A stretch of DNA of 5,687 nt from Spirochaeta sp. (GTDB taxonomy: Bacteria > Spirochaetota > Spirochaetia > DSM-27196 > SLAA01): positions 1-5,687 of the forward strand of contig JAIVHN010000090.1 of NCBI GenBank assembly GCA_020201015.1. Reading direction: 5' to 3'. The position numbers were made by a program, and so were the translations under genes. Every line of letters starts with the position of its first letter. Within the stretch, counting starts at the first letter, position 1. Below, in pieces: positions 4,609 to 5,687 of the stretch. The notes beneath the pieces were generated by a model, which worked only from the letters and a program-made list of their open reading frames with translations, searched no databases and was not told the origin of the DNA.

Positions 4609-5687
4609 GTGGTGTGGAAGCTGTGTTCGGTGTGGACTGCTCCAGTGGTGGGGTTACTCGGCGTTGTGCTGCTGGTACTTGGGTGTTGTGCAGAACCGGT
4701 TGGGCTAAGTTCAGAGATACAGGAAGTAAGCATTCTTAGTTACAACGTTGAGAATCTCTTTGACGATGTCTCAGACGGTACAGAGTACCAAGGGTACGAC
4801 CCGGAGCGTGATAACTGGACTACTGAGCTTTTTGAACGGAAGCTGGAGAACATTGCCGCCGTGATTGAGGCTGCGGTACCGGGTGGCCCGGATATAATGG
4901 GCCTACAGGAGATTGAGAACGGACATGCCTTGAGTCGACTCGTGGAGTCCCATCTCTCTCGCCTTGGTTATACCGAGTTGGTTATGGCCCCGGCACCCGA
5001 TGCTGCCGTTCATGTTGCCTTAGTGAGTAGATTCCCGGTGACCTCGGTACGGTCGCATATGGTGTCGGCTCCGGATATTGGACCACGCCGGAGCATTCTT
5101 GAGGTTCGGCTGGACGCTGGCGGAACGCCATTAGTGGTGTTTGTGAATCACTGGAAAAGCAAGTTTGGTGGAGGCGGGGCACATACCGAGCCCGAGCGCA
5201 TTAGCGCGGCAACGCTTTTGGCGCTTCGCATTCGCGAGATCTTAGATGCCGAGCCGACTCTGCCTATTGTGGTGTTGGGTGATCTAAATCTCAGCTATGA
5301 CGAGTATCACCGAGTCGATGGAGCCTACCAAACCGCACTTATTCGGCTCTCGGACGACTATCCGCCGGACTACGGTACGAGCAGTATTTTTCTGACCGGG
5401 GACCTAAACCGGTCAGGCCCCACGGATCAAAAGCTGGTTTTGTACACTCCCTGGAAGGAAGGAAACTACCTTGGCAGTTATAGTTACCAAGGCTCCTGGG
5501 AGACAATTGATCATGTTCTGCTGGGCCCAAACTTCGGGAACGGACGAGGACTAGATTACGAGGAGTTTTCGGTGGTTGCCCCAAGTTTTGCCCTCAGTAC
5601 TCGTGGGACACCGGAGAGGTGGGACACCGAGCGGAGGACAGGTTACTCGGATCACCTCCCGCTGCTTCTCCGGCTGAAGCACTATAA
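4609..5687 (+). CDS. EEP-family nuclease/phosphodiesterase, probable lipoprotein, 3' end open
   Basis: The frame runs without a stop for 359 codons to the window edge, so the 3' end is not seen; little is probably missing because the terminal SDH motif is already present. The product belongs to the endonuclease/exonuclease/phosphatase superfamily, metal-dependent phosphodiesterases acting on nucleic acids or phospho-compounds. Motifs in order: SYNVENLFD (44-52), DIMGLQEIEN (95-104, metal-binding Glu), VNHWKSK (179-185), VVLGDLNLS (221-229, Asp and Asn), IDHVL (300-304) and SDHLPL (347-352). The N-terminus has few charges (Lys4), a hydrophobic stretch (about 11-24) and VLGC ending at Cys26, which fits a relaxed lipobox, so the protein is probably exported and lipid-anchored; cleavage elsewhere by signal peptidase I is possible. 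The ENLFD start region and the GGGGAHTEPERISAA segment resemble secreted COG2374-like nucleases. The substrate cannot be told from sequence. GTG 4609 follows a strong ribosome binding site; purC ends 54 nt upstream. Confidence 0.88.
   Translation, partial: MVWKLCSVWTAPVVGLLGVVLLVLGCCAEPVGLSSEIQEVSILSYNVENLFDDVSDGTEYQGYDPERDNWTTELFERKLENIAAVIEAAVPGGPDIMGLQEIENGHALSRLVESHLSRLGYTELVMAPAPDAAVHVALVSRFPVTSVRSHMVSAPDIGPRRSILEVRLDAGGTPLVVFVNHWKSKFGGGGAHTEPERISAATLLALRIREILDAEPTLPIVVLGDLNLSYDEYHRVDGAYQTALIRLSDDYPPDYGTSSIFLTGDLNRSGPTDQKLVLYTPWKEGNYLGSYSYQGSWETIDHVLLGPNFGNGRGLDYEEFSVVAPSFALSTRGTPERWDTERRTGYSDHLPLLLRLKHY

Noticed and set aside
5685..5687. TAA at the last three bases taken as the stop of the EEP gene
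   Set aside because: In the EEP frame these bases are split as TAT-AA, so the TAA is out of frame. The gene is open at the window edge unless there is a sequencing error near the end.
1..5687. Search for CRISPR arrays, tRNAs, insertion-sequence ends, toxin-antitoxin pairs or a defence cluster
   Set aside because: Genes are packed almost end to end, the two spacers are 79 and 54 bp, and neither shows spaced repeats, a cloverleaf or terminal inverted repeats; all genes belong to known families.

Overview
The window most likely comes from a spirochaete (Spirochaetota, probably Spirochaetaceae). The main reasons are a class I (archaeal-type) lysyl-tRNA synthetase, which among bacteria is typical of spirochaetes and some Alphaproteobacteria, an Era GTPase with the Walker A variant GRPSAGKST, and a divergent, acid-tailed ClpP paralogue. 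Base composition is moderately GC-rich and even across the window, GTG starts are used, and I see no mobile elements, tRNAs, rRNAs or CRISPR arrays. The placement is inferred from protein character; no search was run.

Layout. (1) Positions 3-1965, plus strand: the 3' part of lysS (class I LysRS, start lies outside the window) overlaps rpiA (ribose-5-phosphate isomerase A) by 8 bp. (2) Positions 1955-2839, minus strand: complete era, convergent with rpiA and overlapping its 3' end by 11 bp. (3) Positions 2840-2918: a 79-bp AT-richer divergent spacer that must drive era one way and clpP the other. (4) Positions 2919-4554, plus strand: a clpP-type gene overlapping purC (SAICAR synthetase) by 17 bp. 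(5) Positions 4555-4608: a short spacer with a nested inverted repeat and a 9-bp direct repeat. (6) Positions 4609-5687: an endonuclease/exonuclease/phosphatase (EEP) family protein with a probable lipoprotein signal, still open at the window end.

These are mostly housekeeping genes: translation (LysRS), pentose phosphate metabolism (RpiA), ribosome assembly (Era), protein turnover (ClpP) and purine synthesis (PurC), plus a secreted or anchored phosphodiesterase/nuclease. Apart from shared transcription there is no obvious single pathway. RpiA product and PurC are loosely linked through ribose-5-phosphate, the precursor of PRPP used in purine synthesis.

The most notable anomaly is rpiA. It keeps a normal start region and a normal catalytic C-terminal part but lacks about 51 residues between them, in frame, including the GTGST substrate-phosphate loop. 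This is either a real internal deletion or a sequence/assembly artefact. I found no evidence for a novel defence, mobile or RNA system here.
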